Assembly: GCF_003670115.1 (NCBI RefSeq)
Contig: NZ_QQTY01000001.1
Location: 1,054,001-1,118,000 of the forward strand
Direction of reading: 5' to 3'
Origin: Natronorubrum halophilum
Lineage (GTDB): Archaea; Halobacteriota; Halobacteria; Halobacteriales; Natrialbaceae
Length of the DNA stretch: 64,000 bases
Positions 8,678 to 16,558 of this stretch are shown piece after piece (the stretch's first letter is position 1; every line of letters starts with the position of its first letter). Made by a program: the position numbers and the translations under genes. Below the pieces are notes generated by a model. The model saw nothing but the letters and a program-made list of their open reading frames with translations. It did no database searches and was not told the DNA's origin.

Positions 8678-9910
8678 TTACTGGTAGAAGTAGCCGGCCG
8701 AAGAGATGACCTCGCTCGAGTCGTCCTTCTCGATCTTCTCCAGGGCCTCGACGAAGTCCTGGTGGATGACTTCGTCGCGGTCGCCGCGGATGGCGAACAT
8801 GCCGGCTTCGGTGGCGAGGCTCTCGATTTCGGCACCGGAGTAGCCGTCGGTGTCGTCGGCGAGGTCCGCAAAGTCCACCGCGTCGTCGACGTTCATGCCG
8901 CGGGTGTGGATCTCGAGGATCTGCTCGCGGCCGTCGCGGTCCGGTTCGGGCACTTCGATGAGGCGGTCGAATCGGCCGGGGCGGAGGATCGCGCGGTCGA
9001 GCATGTCGAAGCGATTGGTCGCGGCGATGATACGGATCTCGCCGCGGGCCTCGAAGCCGTCCATTTCGCTCAGGAGTTGCATCATGGTTCGCTGGACCTC
9101 GGCGTCGCCGGAGGTCTTCGACTCCGAGCGGGTGGTGGCGATGGCGTCGATCTCGTCGATGAAGATGATAGCCGGTTCGCGTTCGCGGGCCATCTCGAAG
9201 AGGTCGCGGACGAGTCGGGAGCCCTCGCCGATGAACTTGCGGACGAGTTCCGAGCCGGCCATCTTGATGAACGTGGCGTTGGTCTCGTTGGCGACGGCTT
9301 TGGCGAGCATCGTCTTGCCGGTTCCCGGCGGACCGTGGAGGAGAACGCCGCTCGGGGGATCGATCCCGACTTCGTCGAACAGTTCGGGCTCGGCGAGCGG
9401 CTGCTCGACGGCCTCGCGGACTTCCCGAACCTGGTCATTGATGCCGCCAATATCCGCGTAGGTGACCTCGGGACGCGCCGTGATCTCCATCGACTGCGCG
9501 CGCGCGTCGGTCTCGGCGTTGAGCACGGTCTGAATCGCGAAGGAATCGTTGACGGCGACGCGATCGCCGGGCTCGACCTGCTCGACGATCTGCGGCGAGA
9601 CGTCGGTGAGCACCTCCTGATTGTTGCCGTGTTGCTTGACGATTACCTCGTCGTCGCCGAGGACGTCCTCGACGGTGGCGATGTACAGCGACGAGCTTTT
9701 GAGCGTCTCGTTTTCTCGTTCGACGCGGTCGACGCGCTCGCGCAGGCGCTGGCGGCGCTGGTCGGCGTCTTCGAGTTGCTCGGAGAGTTGTTCGTTGACG
9801 TCCACGAGATCCGTATAATGCCCGCGGAGCGCCTCGAGCCGCTCATCGTCGGGAAGGTCGGGATCGATATCGCGGTGAGGTCGGTCTGGGATAGACGGGC
9901 TTCGAGACAT
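8678..9910 (-). CDS. pan: Proteasome-activating nucleotidase (PAN)
   Basis: This 410-residue AAA+ ATPase unfolds substrates and opens the gate of the 20S proteasome. It shows an N-terminal coiled coil (about residues 30-75), an OB-fold domain, Walker A GPPGTGKT, Walker B IIFIDEIDAI, the second-region-of-homology ATNRFDMLDRAILRPGRFD, and the C-terminal HbYX-type motif FYQ that docks on the proteasome. The start MSRSPSIPD at 9910 is preferred over a 24-residue longer frame because a TATA-like box lies 28-33 bases upstream. Haloarchaea often carry two PAN genes; which paralogue this is cannot be told here. Confidence 0.95.
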   Translation of the reverse strand: MSRSPSIPDRPHRDIDPDLPDDERLEALRGHYTDLVDVNEQLSEQLEDADQRRQRLRERVDRVERENETLKSSSLYIATVEDVLGDDEVIVKQHGNNQEVLTDVSPQIVEQVEPGDRVAVNDSFAIQTVLNAETDARAQSMEITARPEVTYADIGGINDQVREVREAVEQPLAEPELFDEVGIDPPSGVLLHGPPGTGKTMLAKAVANETNATFIKMAGSELVRKFIGEGSRLVRDLFEMAREREPAIIFIDEIDAIATTRSESKTSGDAEVQRTMMQLLSEMDGFEARGEIRIIAATNRFDMLDRAILRPGRFDRLIEVPEPDRDGREQILEIHTRGMNVDDAVDFADLADDTDGYSGAEIESLATEAGMFAIRGDRDEVIHQDFVEALEKIEKDDSSEVISSAGYFYQ

Positions 9911-9937
9911 CCTGACGTACGCTGGTAAGTCCCGGAT

Positions 9938-9943
9938 GATAAA
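9938..9943 (-). promoter_or_regulatory. TATA-like box of pan
   Basis: The minus strand reads TTTATC within ACATTTATCATCC, about 28-33 bases upstream of the PAN ATG at 9910, giving a very short or absent leader. This supports the shorter PAN start. Confidence 0.55.
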
Positions 9944-10136
9944 TGTGCCTTTGGGTCCCGGACGGTTTTCGAATCCGACCACAGACGGGGGAATACCTGC
10001 GAGATACGGGCCTCTGATCGGGGTACAGCGGTGATGACGGCGCTAGCGGCTGTTCGACGCGAGACGGCGGTTTGTCCGGTGGTCCCGGACTCGAGTCCGA
10101 GTCGGACGCGAGAGCGAACCTGCGAAGGTGACCGGG

Positions 10137-10400
10137 TCAGGAAAGCGTGTAGCGTTCGAACTGAGAGACGGCACGCCGGTACAGCAGACGTGCGACGACG
10201 ACACCGCCGACGGTGACGCCGGCGACGGTTCCGCTCGAGGGCCGGACGAGACTGGTCAGCAACCGCATCGTCGTCTTGCCCGCGCCGTTCGGACCGAGGA
10301 AGCCGTAGACGACACCCTCGGGGATCGACAACTCGAAGTCGTCGACGGCGAGCGTCTCACCGTACCGCTTCGTCAGTCCGGTCGTCTCGATTGCAGCCAT
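10137..10400 (-). pseudogene. ABC transporter remnant: ATPase N-terminus fused to a permease-like tail
   Basis: The first ~58 residues are a normal ABC ATPase N-terminus ([19 protein letters not shown], Walker [10 protein letters not shown], then [12 protein letters not shown]). The sequence then jumps to one hydrophobic segment followed by [13 protein letters not shown] and stop. That ending resembles the last membrane helix and basic tail of an ABC permease. The signature LSGGQ motif, Walker B, the switch His and nearly the whole permease are missing. At 87 residues it cannot be a working transporter. The simplest reading is one internal deletion joining the 5' end of the ATPase gene to the 3' end of the adjacent permease gene. 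Confidence 0.75.
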
Positions 10401-10411
10401 TCGTTAGGCCA

Positions 10412-10435
10412 CGTTACATATCACTACCAGTAGTG
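10412..10435 (-). promoter_or_regulatory. Operator-like palindrome and TATA region before the ABC remnant
   Basis: CACTAC (10422-10427) and GTAGTG (10430-10435) are perfect inverted arms around CA. They abut an A/T-rich GATATGTAAC (about 10412-10421) that would serve as TATA box about 15-20 bases before the remnant's ATG. The palindrome is in the position of an archaeal activator/repressor site. Its presence suggests the promoter outlived the genes. Confidence 0.4.
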
Positions 10436-10470
10436 GTTTCGGTTCGATCGACAGGGGAAAACGCAGCGGG

Positions 10471-12282
10471 TTACTCGAGCAACGCGTCCATCTCCTCGAG
10501 ACGCTGCCCGTACGTCCCCAGGGCCCGATCGATCGGCTCCGAACTGCTCATGTCGACGCCGGCGATCCGGAGCAGGTCGAGCGGGTATTCCCGGGAACCG
10601 CGGCGGAGGAACTCGAGGTAGTCCTCGGCGGCGTCGCGGTTCGGTTCGCTTCCGGGTCCGTTTGGAAGGATGTCGTCGACGATAGCCAACGCGGCCGAGA
10701 TGCCGGTCGCGTACTGGTAGACGTAGAACGCCCGGTAGAAGTGGGGAATCCGCATCCATTCGGTGGCGATTCGGTCGTCGATCGTTGCGGGTTCGTAGTA
10801 GTCCTCCTTGAGCCCCCGGTAGATTTCGTCCAGCCGGTCGGCCGTGAGCGGTTCGCCCCCCTCCTCGAGTTCGTGCGTGTCGTGTTCGAACTCGGCGAAC
10901 AGGGTCTGGCGGTAGAGGGTCGAGCGCACGCGTTCTAAGAACTCGTTCAAGACGTGTTTCCGGAACTCGGGGTCGTCGACGGTCTCGAGGAGGTGGTTCG
11001 TCAACAGCGTCTCGTTGACCGTGCTCGCGACCTCGGCGACGAAGATCTCGTAACCCGAGTAGACGTACGGCTGGGCGTCCTGTGTCAACTCGGAGTGCAT
11101 CGAGTGGCCGAGTTCGTGGGCCAGCGTGTACATCGAGGAGATGTCGTCCTGGTAGTTCATCAGGATGAACGGCTGGGTGTCGTAGGTGCCGCCCGAATAT
11201 GCGCCGGACTGTTTGCCCTCGTTCTCGTAGACGTCGACCCACTGGGAGTCGAGCCCGTCCGCGACGCGGGACTGGTACTCGTCGCCGAGGGGAGCCAGCG
11301 CGTCGACGATGTACTCGGTCGCCCGATCGTACTCGACGTCGGGTCCCTCGTCGCCGGTCAGGGGCATGTACACGTCCCACATCTGAAGATCGTCGACCTC
11401 GAGGGCCTGTCGTTTGAGTTCGGCGTGGTGGTGAAGCTTGTCGAGGTTGTCGTGGACGGTATCGACGAGCGTGTCGTAGACGTCGACCGGGACGTTCGGC
11501 CCGTCGAGGGCGGCCTCGCGTGCGGTGTCGTAGTTTCGCGCCTGGGCTATCTTGACGTCAGCCTTCACGCTGTTCTTGTAGGCGGCCGCGACCGTGTTCC
11601 GGACGGACTCCCACTCGTCGAAGTACCCCTCGTAGACGCGCTGGCGGAACTCCCGATCGGGGCGTTTGAGCAGGTTGACGAAGTTGCTCTGGGTGATCTC
11701 GACGGGCTCGCCGTCGCCGTCTTCGACCGTCGGAAACGCCATATCCGCGTTCGAGAGCATGGTGTACACTTCACCGGTCGCGCCCGTGACCTCGCTCAGG
11801 TCCGCGAGGAGTTCCTCGACCTCCGCCGAGCGCGTGTGGGGTTTCATCCGGAGCACGTCGTCGATATAGTGGTCGTAAGTCTCGAGACCGGATTCGGTCT
11901 CGACCATCGTCTCGAACTCCTCGCGAGTCAGCTCCTGAATCTCGGGGTCGATGAAGGAGGCCGCGGACTGCGCGTCGGCTGCGAGCGACTGCGCGCGGGC
12001 GGTCAGCGCCTGGTACTGCTGGTTCGTCGTGTCCTCGTCGCGGCGCATCCGAGCGTAGGCTGCGACCATCGAGACCTCGCGCATGATCTCGTCGCGGAGC
12101 TCGAGCACCTCGAGAAGCGTTTTGGCGTCGTCGGTAACCTGTCCCTCGTAGGCGGCGAGATCGGTGACGCGCTCGGCGACGGCCTCGGAGGCGTCCTCCC
12201 AGTCGTCGTCCGTCGCATAGATGCTCTCGAGATCCCAGGTATATTCCTCGTCGACCTCGGAGCGTTCGGGAACGGAACTCAT
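10471..12282 (-). CDS. pepF: Oligoendopeptidase F (M3 family)
   Basis: This 603-residue cytosolic zinc metallopeptidase cleaves short peptides of about 7-17 residues. The catalytic HELGHSMHSE (HExxH plus downstream Glu ligand region) lies around residue 390, within the conserved AHELGHSMHSELTQDAQPYVYSG context. The N-terminal EYTWDLESIY is typical of PepF. The start MSSVPERSEVDEEYTWDL at 12282 is chosen; a longer frame extends upstream but is Arg-rich and enters the promoter of the divergent M28 gene. It is likely to act downstream of the proteasome in peptide recycling. Confidence 0.93.
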   Translation of the reverse strand: MSSVPERSEVDEEYTWDLESIYATDDDWEDASEAVAERVTDLAAYEGQVTDDAKTLLEVLELRDEIMREVSMVAAYARMRRDEDTTNQQYQALTARAQSLAADAQSAASFIDPEIQELTREEFETMVETESGLETYDHYIDDVLRMKPHTRSAEVEELLADLSEVTGATGEVYTMLSNADMAFPTVEDGDGEPVEITQSNFVNLLKRPDREFRQRVYEGYFDEWESVRNTVAAAYKNSVKADVKIAQARNYDTAREAALDGPNVPVDVYDTLVDTVHDNLDKLHHHAELKRQALEVDDLQMWDVYMPLTGDEGPDVEYDRATEYIVDALAPLGDEYQSRVADGLDSQWVDVYENEGKQSGAYSGGTYDTQPFILMNYQDDISSMYTLAHELGHSMHSELTQDAQPYVYSGYEIFVAEVASTVNETLLTNHLLETVDDPEFRKHVLNEFLERVRSTLYRQTLFAEFEHDTHELEEGGEPLTADRLDEIYRGLKEDYYEPATIDDRIATEWMRIPHFYRAFYVYQYATGISAALAIVDDILPNGPGSEPNRDAAEDYLEFLRRGSREYPLDLLRIAGVDMSSSEPIDRALGTYGQRLEEMDALLE

Positions 12283-12465
12283 ACCACGCGCTTCGGAACG
12301 GAGGTGGTAAAGCGTGTCGGACAGCGAACACGGCACACGGCGGGGCGCAACGGTGGTGATAGGGAGGGACGAGTCGAGCGAAACGGTGGCCACGCGCCGC
12401 CGTCGCGCACCCGGTCCGATTTCGACGACCGCTAGCATATTCCGTTCGAACGTGGAAGTCCGAGT

Positions 12466-13902
12466 ATGGACGAGAGCGCACCCATCGACGACCGCCTCGA
12501 GCGCGCGCTCGGTCGCGCGTGGACCGACGATCGAGCGTGGAACCTGCTGACGCGGTTAACCGAACTCCCCCATCGAATGGGAGGCTCGCCGAGCGAACGA
12601 CGAGCGGCCGAGATCGTTCGCGAGACGCTTTCGAGCGCGGGCCTCGAGAACGTGCAGTTCCAGTCGTTCCCGATGCAGTACTGGGAGCGGGCCATCACCG
12701 AGTTCGCCGTGCTGGAGGGCAAAGATGACGACGCGGCGAGCGGGAACACCGGAGGCATCGATCGCTCGTTCGAGGCGATCGCGCTCCCGTACTCGCCGGC
12801 GGGCGATGTCGAGGGGCCGCTGGTCGACGTCGGCTACGGCACGCCGCCGGAACTCGAGGACGTCGACCTCCAGGGCGGCGTTGCGGTCGCGAGCACCACG
12901 ACGCCGTCGGGTCAGCGGTTCGTCCACCGGATGGAGAAGTACGGCCACGCGGTCGCGGCGGGCGCGGAAGCGTTCGTCTTCGCCAACCACGTCCCCGGAC
13001 AACTGCCGCCGACGGGAGCCCTGAAGTTCGACGGCGAAGCCGCCGTTCCCGGCGTCGGCGTCAGCGCCGAGACCCACGACTGGCTGACGGAGTACGCCGA
13101 CCGCGGGGGCCGCGCTCGACTTCGGGTGGACGCCGCGACCGAAGACGGCTCGAGTCAGAACGTTCACGGAACGCTCGGCGGTGAGACGCCGCGCGCCTCG
13201 GAGCGTTCGAGCGAGCACGACTCGCGAGATGCGGAGACGGACGACGAGGTACTCGTCGTGGCCCACTACGACGCCCACGACATCGCCGAGGGCGCGCTCG
13301 ACAACGGCTGTGGCATCGCGACGGTCGCGGCCGCGACGTCGATTCTGTCCGCGATCGAGGATACCCTCGAGTGCCGCGTCAGAATCGCCGGCGTCGGCTG
13401 CGAGGAGATCGGATTGCTGGGTGCCGGGGCGATGGCCGACGCGTTCGACCTCGAGTCGATCCGCGCGGTGGTCAACGTCGACGGCGCGGGGCGGTTCCGG
13501 AACCTGCGGGCGTACTCGCACGGCTCCGAGGCGCTGGCGGAGGTGGCCGAGGAGGTAACGGACGCGGCGGGGCAACCGGTCGTCCACGAGCCGGATCCGC
13601 ACCCGTTCAGCGATCACTGGCCGTTCCTGCAGGCGGGCGTGCCGGCGCTGCAGTTGCACAGCGAACCGCCGTCGGGCGGCGAACGCGGTCGCGGCTGGGG
13701 GCATACGGCGGCGGATACGCGGGACAAGGTCGATCCCCGGAATCTGCGGGAGCACGCCATGCTGACGGCGCTGCTGGTTCGAGAGCTGACGCGGACGGAC
13801 GTGGCGCGGATCGAGGCGGAGGAACTGCGCGCGCAACTGCGAGAACAGGAGTACGAGCCGGGAATGAAGGCCGCGGAGATCTGGCCCGAGGCGTGGGAGT
13901 GA
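12466..13902 (+). CDS. M28 family zinc peptidase
   Basis: This 478-residue protein has the aminopeptidase core of family M28. Metal ligands are visible in VVAHYDAHD (His and Asp), ALDNGCGIA (bridging Asp), GCEEIGLLGAGAMAD (Glu pair), VNVDGAG (Asp) and the terminal HPFSDHWPF (His). An inserted PA-like domain (about residues 100-200) is suggested by the long beta-rich segment before the catalytic core. No signal peptide is evident, so a cytoplasmic location is likely. It is divergently transcribed from pepF, and the 183-base gap holds both promoters. Confidence 0.88.
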   Translation: MDESAPIDDRLERALGRAWTDDRAWNLLTRLTELPHRMGGSPSERRAAEIVRETLSSAGLENVQFQSFPMQYWERAITEFAVLEGKDDDAASGNTGGIDRSFEAIALPYSPAGDVEGPLVDVGYGTPPELEDVDLQGGVAVASTTTPSGQRFVHRMEKYGHAVAAGAEAFVFANHVPGQLPPTGALKFDGEAAVPGVGVSAETHDWLTEYADRGGRARLRVDAATEDGSSQNVHGTLGGETPRASERSSEHDSRDAETDDEVLVVAHYDAHDIAEGALDNGCGIATVAAATSILSAIEDTLECRVRIAGVGCEEIGLLGAGAMADAFDLESIRAVVNVDGAGRFRNLRAYSHGSEALAEVAEEVTDAAGQPVVHEPDPHPFSDHWPFLQAGVPALQLHSEPPSGGERGRGWGHTAADTRDKVDPRNLREHAMLTALLVRELTRTDVARIEAEELRAQLREQEYEPGMKAAEIWPEAWE

Positions 13903-13923
13903 CCCGAACGGTGGCCGACGCAC

Positions 13924-14244
13924 TCAGAACGGGACGTCGTCGGAGATATCGCGGGACGTTCCCTCCGAGAGGCCGTCGAACCCGGTGCTTACCGAGACGG
14001 TGTCGATCGCCTCGACCTCGTTCGGAAGGCGACGCTGGATCGCCTGCGTCGTCATCGGACTGACGCCGCAGCCGCTACACGCGCCGCTGAGGTTGATCGA
14101 GACGCGGCCCTCCTCCAAGTCGACCTCGGTGATCGACGAGTCGCCGCCGTGGGCCTGGATCTGGGGGAAGTTCCGCTGGAGAAACAGGGAGACCGCTTCT
14201 CGAACCTCGTCCTCTGGGGACTGCTCCGGGGCGGATTCGCTCAT
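13924..14244 (-). CDS. NifU C-terminal-domain protein (Fe-S scaffold type)
   Basis: This 106-residue protein carries the NifU/Nfu C-terminal domain, with HGGDSSITEVDLEEGRVSI and the cluster-binding CSGC inside LSGACSGCGVSPMTT. It probably carries or transfers Fe-S clusters. The start MSESAPEQSPEDEV at 14244 is preferred: a TATA-like box at 14267-14273 sits 23-29 bases upstream, fitting a leaderless transcript. A 13-residue longer form would begin inside the promoter. The C-terminal ~20 residues after the domain are a polar tail. Confidence 0.88.
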   Translation of the reverse strand: MSESAPEQSPEDEVREAVSLFLQRNFPQIQAHGGDSSITEVDLEEGRVSINLSGACSGCGVSPMTTQAIQRRLPNEVEAIDTVSVSTGFDGLSEGTSRDISDDVPF

Positions 14245-14266
14245 GAGAGAGCCAAGGGACCGGACG

Positions 14267-14273
14267 AATATAT
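14267..14273 (-). promoter_or_regulatory. TATA-like box of the NifU-like gene
   Basis: GATATATTC on the minus strand lies 23-29 bases upstream of the ATG at 14244. This is the expected distance for a leaderless haloarchaeal mRNA and sets the start of the gene. Confidence 0.5.
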
Positions 14274-14382
14274 CTCTGTTCACGAACCGAAATCGGTTAC
14301 GCGGGAACGGAGCACGGATCGCGTTGACACGCGCTGTGGGAGACAGCGGGTAGTCTCTCGAAGACCGGTCGAACCGCGGAAC

Positions 14383-14916
14383 CTACACGTGGAGTAGCGC
14401 GACGAGCGCGAGCAACACGATCGGGACCAACACGTCGGTGACGAGAATTCCCCCCGCGTTGTCGGGATTGAGATCCCCCCGCGTGCGGATATCACGGACG
14501 TGTACGGAGGCGGCACCGAGCAGGAAGATCGAGACACCGATCGTGGTCGCGATCCAGAATCCGCCGTCAAAGACGAGACAGAGCAGACCGAGGACGCCGA
14601 ACGCGAGGTTCGCGAACGCGATCTCCGTCTGGAAGGGGTTCCCGGTCGGCCAGCCGATGAGCGCGGCGACCATATCGGCTTTGAAGTAGTGACCGAGAAA
14701 CGCCCAGATGCCCTGGAGTCCGACCGTAACGATCAGAAACGAGAGCAAAAACGCCTCGACGGCGGGCGCGTTCCAGACCGTGATCTGGACGACTGCGAGG
14801 ACGATCGCGCCGGCCGGAAACGCGAGCGGTTGGACGTAGTCCCGTACTCTCAGTTCCTCCCTTCCCGGCCGCTGAACGCCGTCTTCGCAAGACGATCGCG
14901 TGGAATCTGTGAACAT
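14383..14916 (-). CDS. DUF6790-like multi-span membrane protein
   Basis: This 177-residue protein has four to five hydrophobic helices. Its central part, with FKADMVAALIGWPTGNPFQ followed by ANLAFGVLGLL, I associate with the DUF6790 membrane family. The function is unknown. The start at 14916 (MFTDSTRSSCEDG) removes ten Arg-rich residues of the longer frame; the first ~30 residues are polar and likely cytoplasmic. The neighbours (NifU-like gene downstream, small membrane protein upstream) give no functional hint. Confidence 0.75.
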   Translation of the reverse strand: MFTDSTRSSCEDGVQRPGREELRVRDYVQPLAFPAGAIVLAVVQITVWNAPAVEAFLLSFLIVTVGLQGIWAFLGHYFKADMVAALIGWPTGNPFQTEIAFANLAFGVLGLLCLVFDGGFWIATTIGVSIFLLGAASVHVRDIRTRGDLNPDNAGGILVTDVLVPIVLLALVALLHV

Positions 14917-15142
14917 ATGTACTCCCCGCACTCGCGTGCGTCGCAAATCGTAGCACTCGACTCGAACGCTGATAAAAGAATCAGCGGACGGTGGAGAGTG
15001 TCGTTCCGACGGACACGAGCACTCCCGTTCATCGAACCCGTACGTAGCGTTCGGCTCCGGCGGTAGCGCGTGTTACTGCGGGACGCTGAGACGGGAGTAG
15101 AATCGCCGCAGGAATCGCCCCTCAAGCGACCGGTAACCGAAC

Positions 15143-15385
15143 TCAGCCGCGCATTTCGGCGTCGACGGCCGTCCGAACGGTGCGAGCGACGCCGAGCATC
15201 GCGACGAACGACCCCGCGACGACGAGCGCGACGAACAGGAAAATTCCGATGCCGACCGCACCGGCGGTGGAGTACGCGAACAGCGGCGAGGCGACCTGAT
15301 AACCCAGAAAGACGATTATCACACCCGCTGCGACGTGAAGTGACGCTCGCCAGTACGCACCGTACTCTTCCGGCGACAGTTCCAT
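15143..15385 (-). CDS. Small two-span membrane protein
   Basis: This 80-residue product starts MELSPEEYGAYWRASLHV, has two clear hydrophobic segments (about residues 17-36 and 42-66) and a short polar C-terminus (TVRTAVDAEMRG). No catalytic motifs are seen. The acidic N-terminus plus two helices is a common haloarchaeal pattern. It lies on the same strand as truA and ends 240 bases before the DUF6790-like gene. Confidence 0.65.
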   Translation of the reverse strand: MELSPEEYGAYWRASLHVAAGVIIVFLGYQVASPLFAYSTAGAVGIGIFLFVALVVAGSFVAMLGVARTVRTAVDAEMRG

Positions 15386-15427
15386 GCTCGAAACCGTTCG
15401 TCCCGATTATCAAAAGCGTTCGTGCGC

Positions 15428-16267
15428 TCACCGGACGCCGTCGGCCAACCGCCCCGCCACTCGCGCGCCCGTTCGGCGCTCGATCCGCCGCGCCTCGAAG
15501 AGTTCTCGCGCGCTCGCAGCCGCCTCCTCGTCGGTGTCGAACTCGAGGCCGGGGTAGTCGACGGCGGTCAGCACGAGCGGCTCCGGGGGTGCGGGCGCGA
15601 CGCCCTCGTGGCCGGGCAGCGGTTCGGAGTCGAACGCGCGGTCGATCTTCGCGGGCGAATCCATCCCGGCTCCGACGGCGCGGGCGAGCGAGACGAGGCG
15701 ACGGACGAGTTCGCGGGCGAAGCCGCCGGCGGTGACCGTCACGATCAGGTAGTCGCCGTCGCGGGTCGCCTCGAGCGTCGGCGAGCGCTCGGTGTTGTGA
15801 TCGTCAGGCGTGAGGTTGTGAACGTCGTGGGTGCCGGAGAGGGCCGCACAGGCGGCGTGGAAGCGGTCGTCGTCGACGGGTTCGGCCTCGGTCTCGATCG
15901 AATCGCCGGCGTCGGTCGGCGCGTACAGGTGGTACGTATACTCCCGACGGCTCGCGTCGTGGGTCGCGTGGAACGCGGCGGGCACGTCCGTAGCCGCCCA
16001 CGCCCGGATATCGGCGGGGAGTTCGGCGTTGAACGCCCGCGGCGAGAGCCACTCCGGGCTCTCGAACGCGATGGTCTGGGCGAGCGCGGAGACGCCGGCG
16101 TCGGTTCGACCGGCCGCGGCGTAGCCGACGGGTTTGTCGGCGTCGAGGACCTCGAGCGCGCGCAGGGCGTCGAAGACGGTATCCTCGACGGTAGCGACGT
16201 CGGGCTGGCGCTGGAAGCCGTAGTAGCCGGTGCCGTCGTAGGCGATCCGGAACGCGCGCGGTGGCAT
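15428..16267 (-). CDS. truA: tRNA pseudouridine synthase A
   Basis: This 279-residue enzyme converts uridines 38-40 of the tRNA anticodon stem to pseudouridine. The catalytic aspartate sits in AGRTDAGVSA near residue 55. The start PRAFRIAYDGTGYYGFQRQP and the DARRR-like region SRREYTYHLYAP are family hallmarks. Length and domain order are normal for archaeal TruA. It begins 42 bases upstream of the small membrane protein gene on the same strand. Confidence 0.93.
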   Translation of the reverse strand: MPPRAFRIAYDGTGYYGFQRQPDVATVEDTVFDALRALEVLDADKPVGYAAAGRTDAGVSALAQTIAFESPEWLSPRAFNAELPADIRAWAATDVPAAFHATHDASRREYTYHLYAPTDAGDSIETEAEPVDDDRFHAACAALSGTHDVHNLTPDDHNTERSPTLEATRDGDYLIVTVTAGGFARELVRRLVSLARAVGAGMDSPAKIDRAFDSEPLPGHEGVAPAPPEPLVLTAVDYPGLEFDTDEEAAASARELFEARRIERRTGARVAGRLADGVR

Positions 16268-16558
16268 CGGTTCGACCGAAGAGGGCGAGCGAGTTAGGAG
16301 CGTCGAACGATCCGCGACGGCTCGAGTGCACGCGTCGTCCGCCAGCCGCGCGTGTACCCGCTGCTACGTGGAGAATCACCGACCTGCGGCCGTCGCCACG
16401 ACTGCGCGATCGTCCTGTTCGATCGGGACGGACTGACACTGCCGGTGGAGGATCTCGTGGCCGATAATATCGAGGTTTCGGGCACATTCCAATATCGTGA
16501 ACCACCTGCATACTCCGGGGCGGTGGCCTTCCCTGCGAAGGGCGGAGTTGTGATAACC

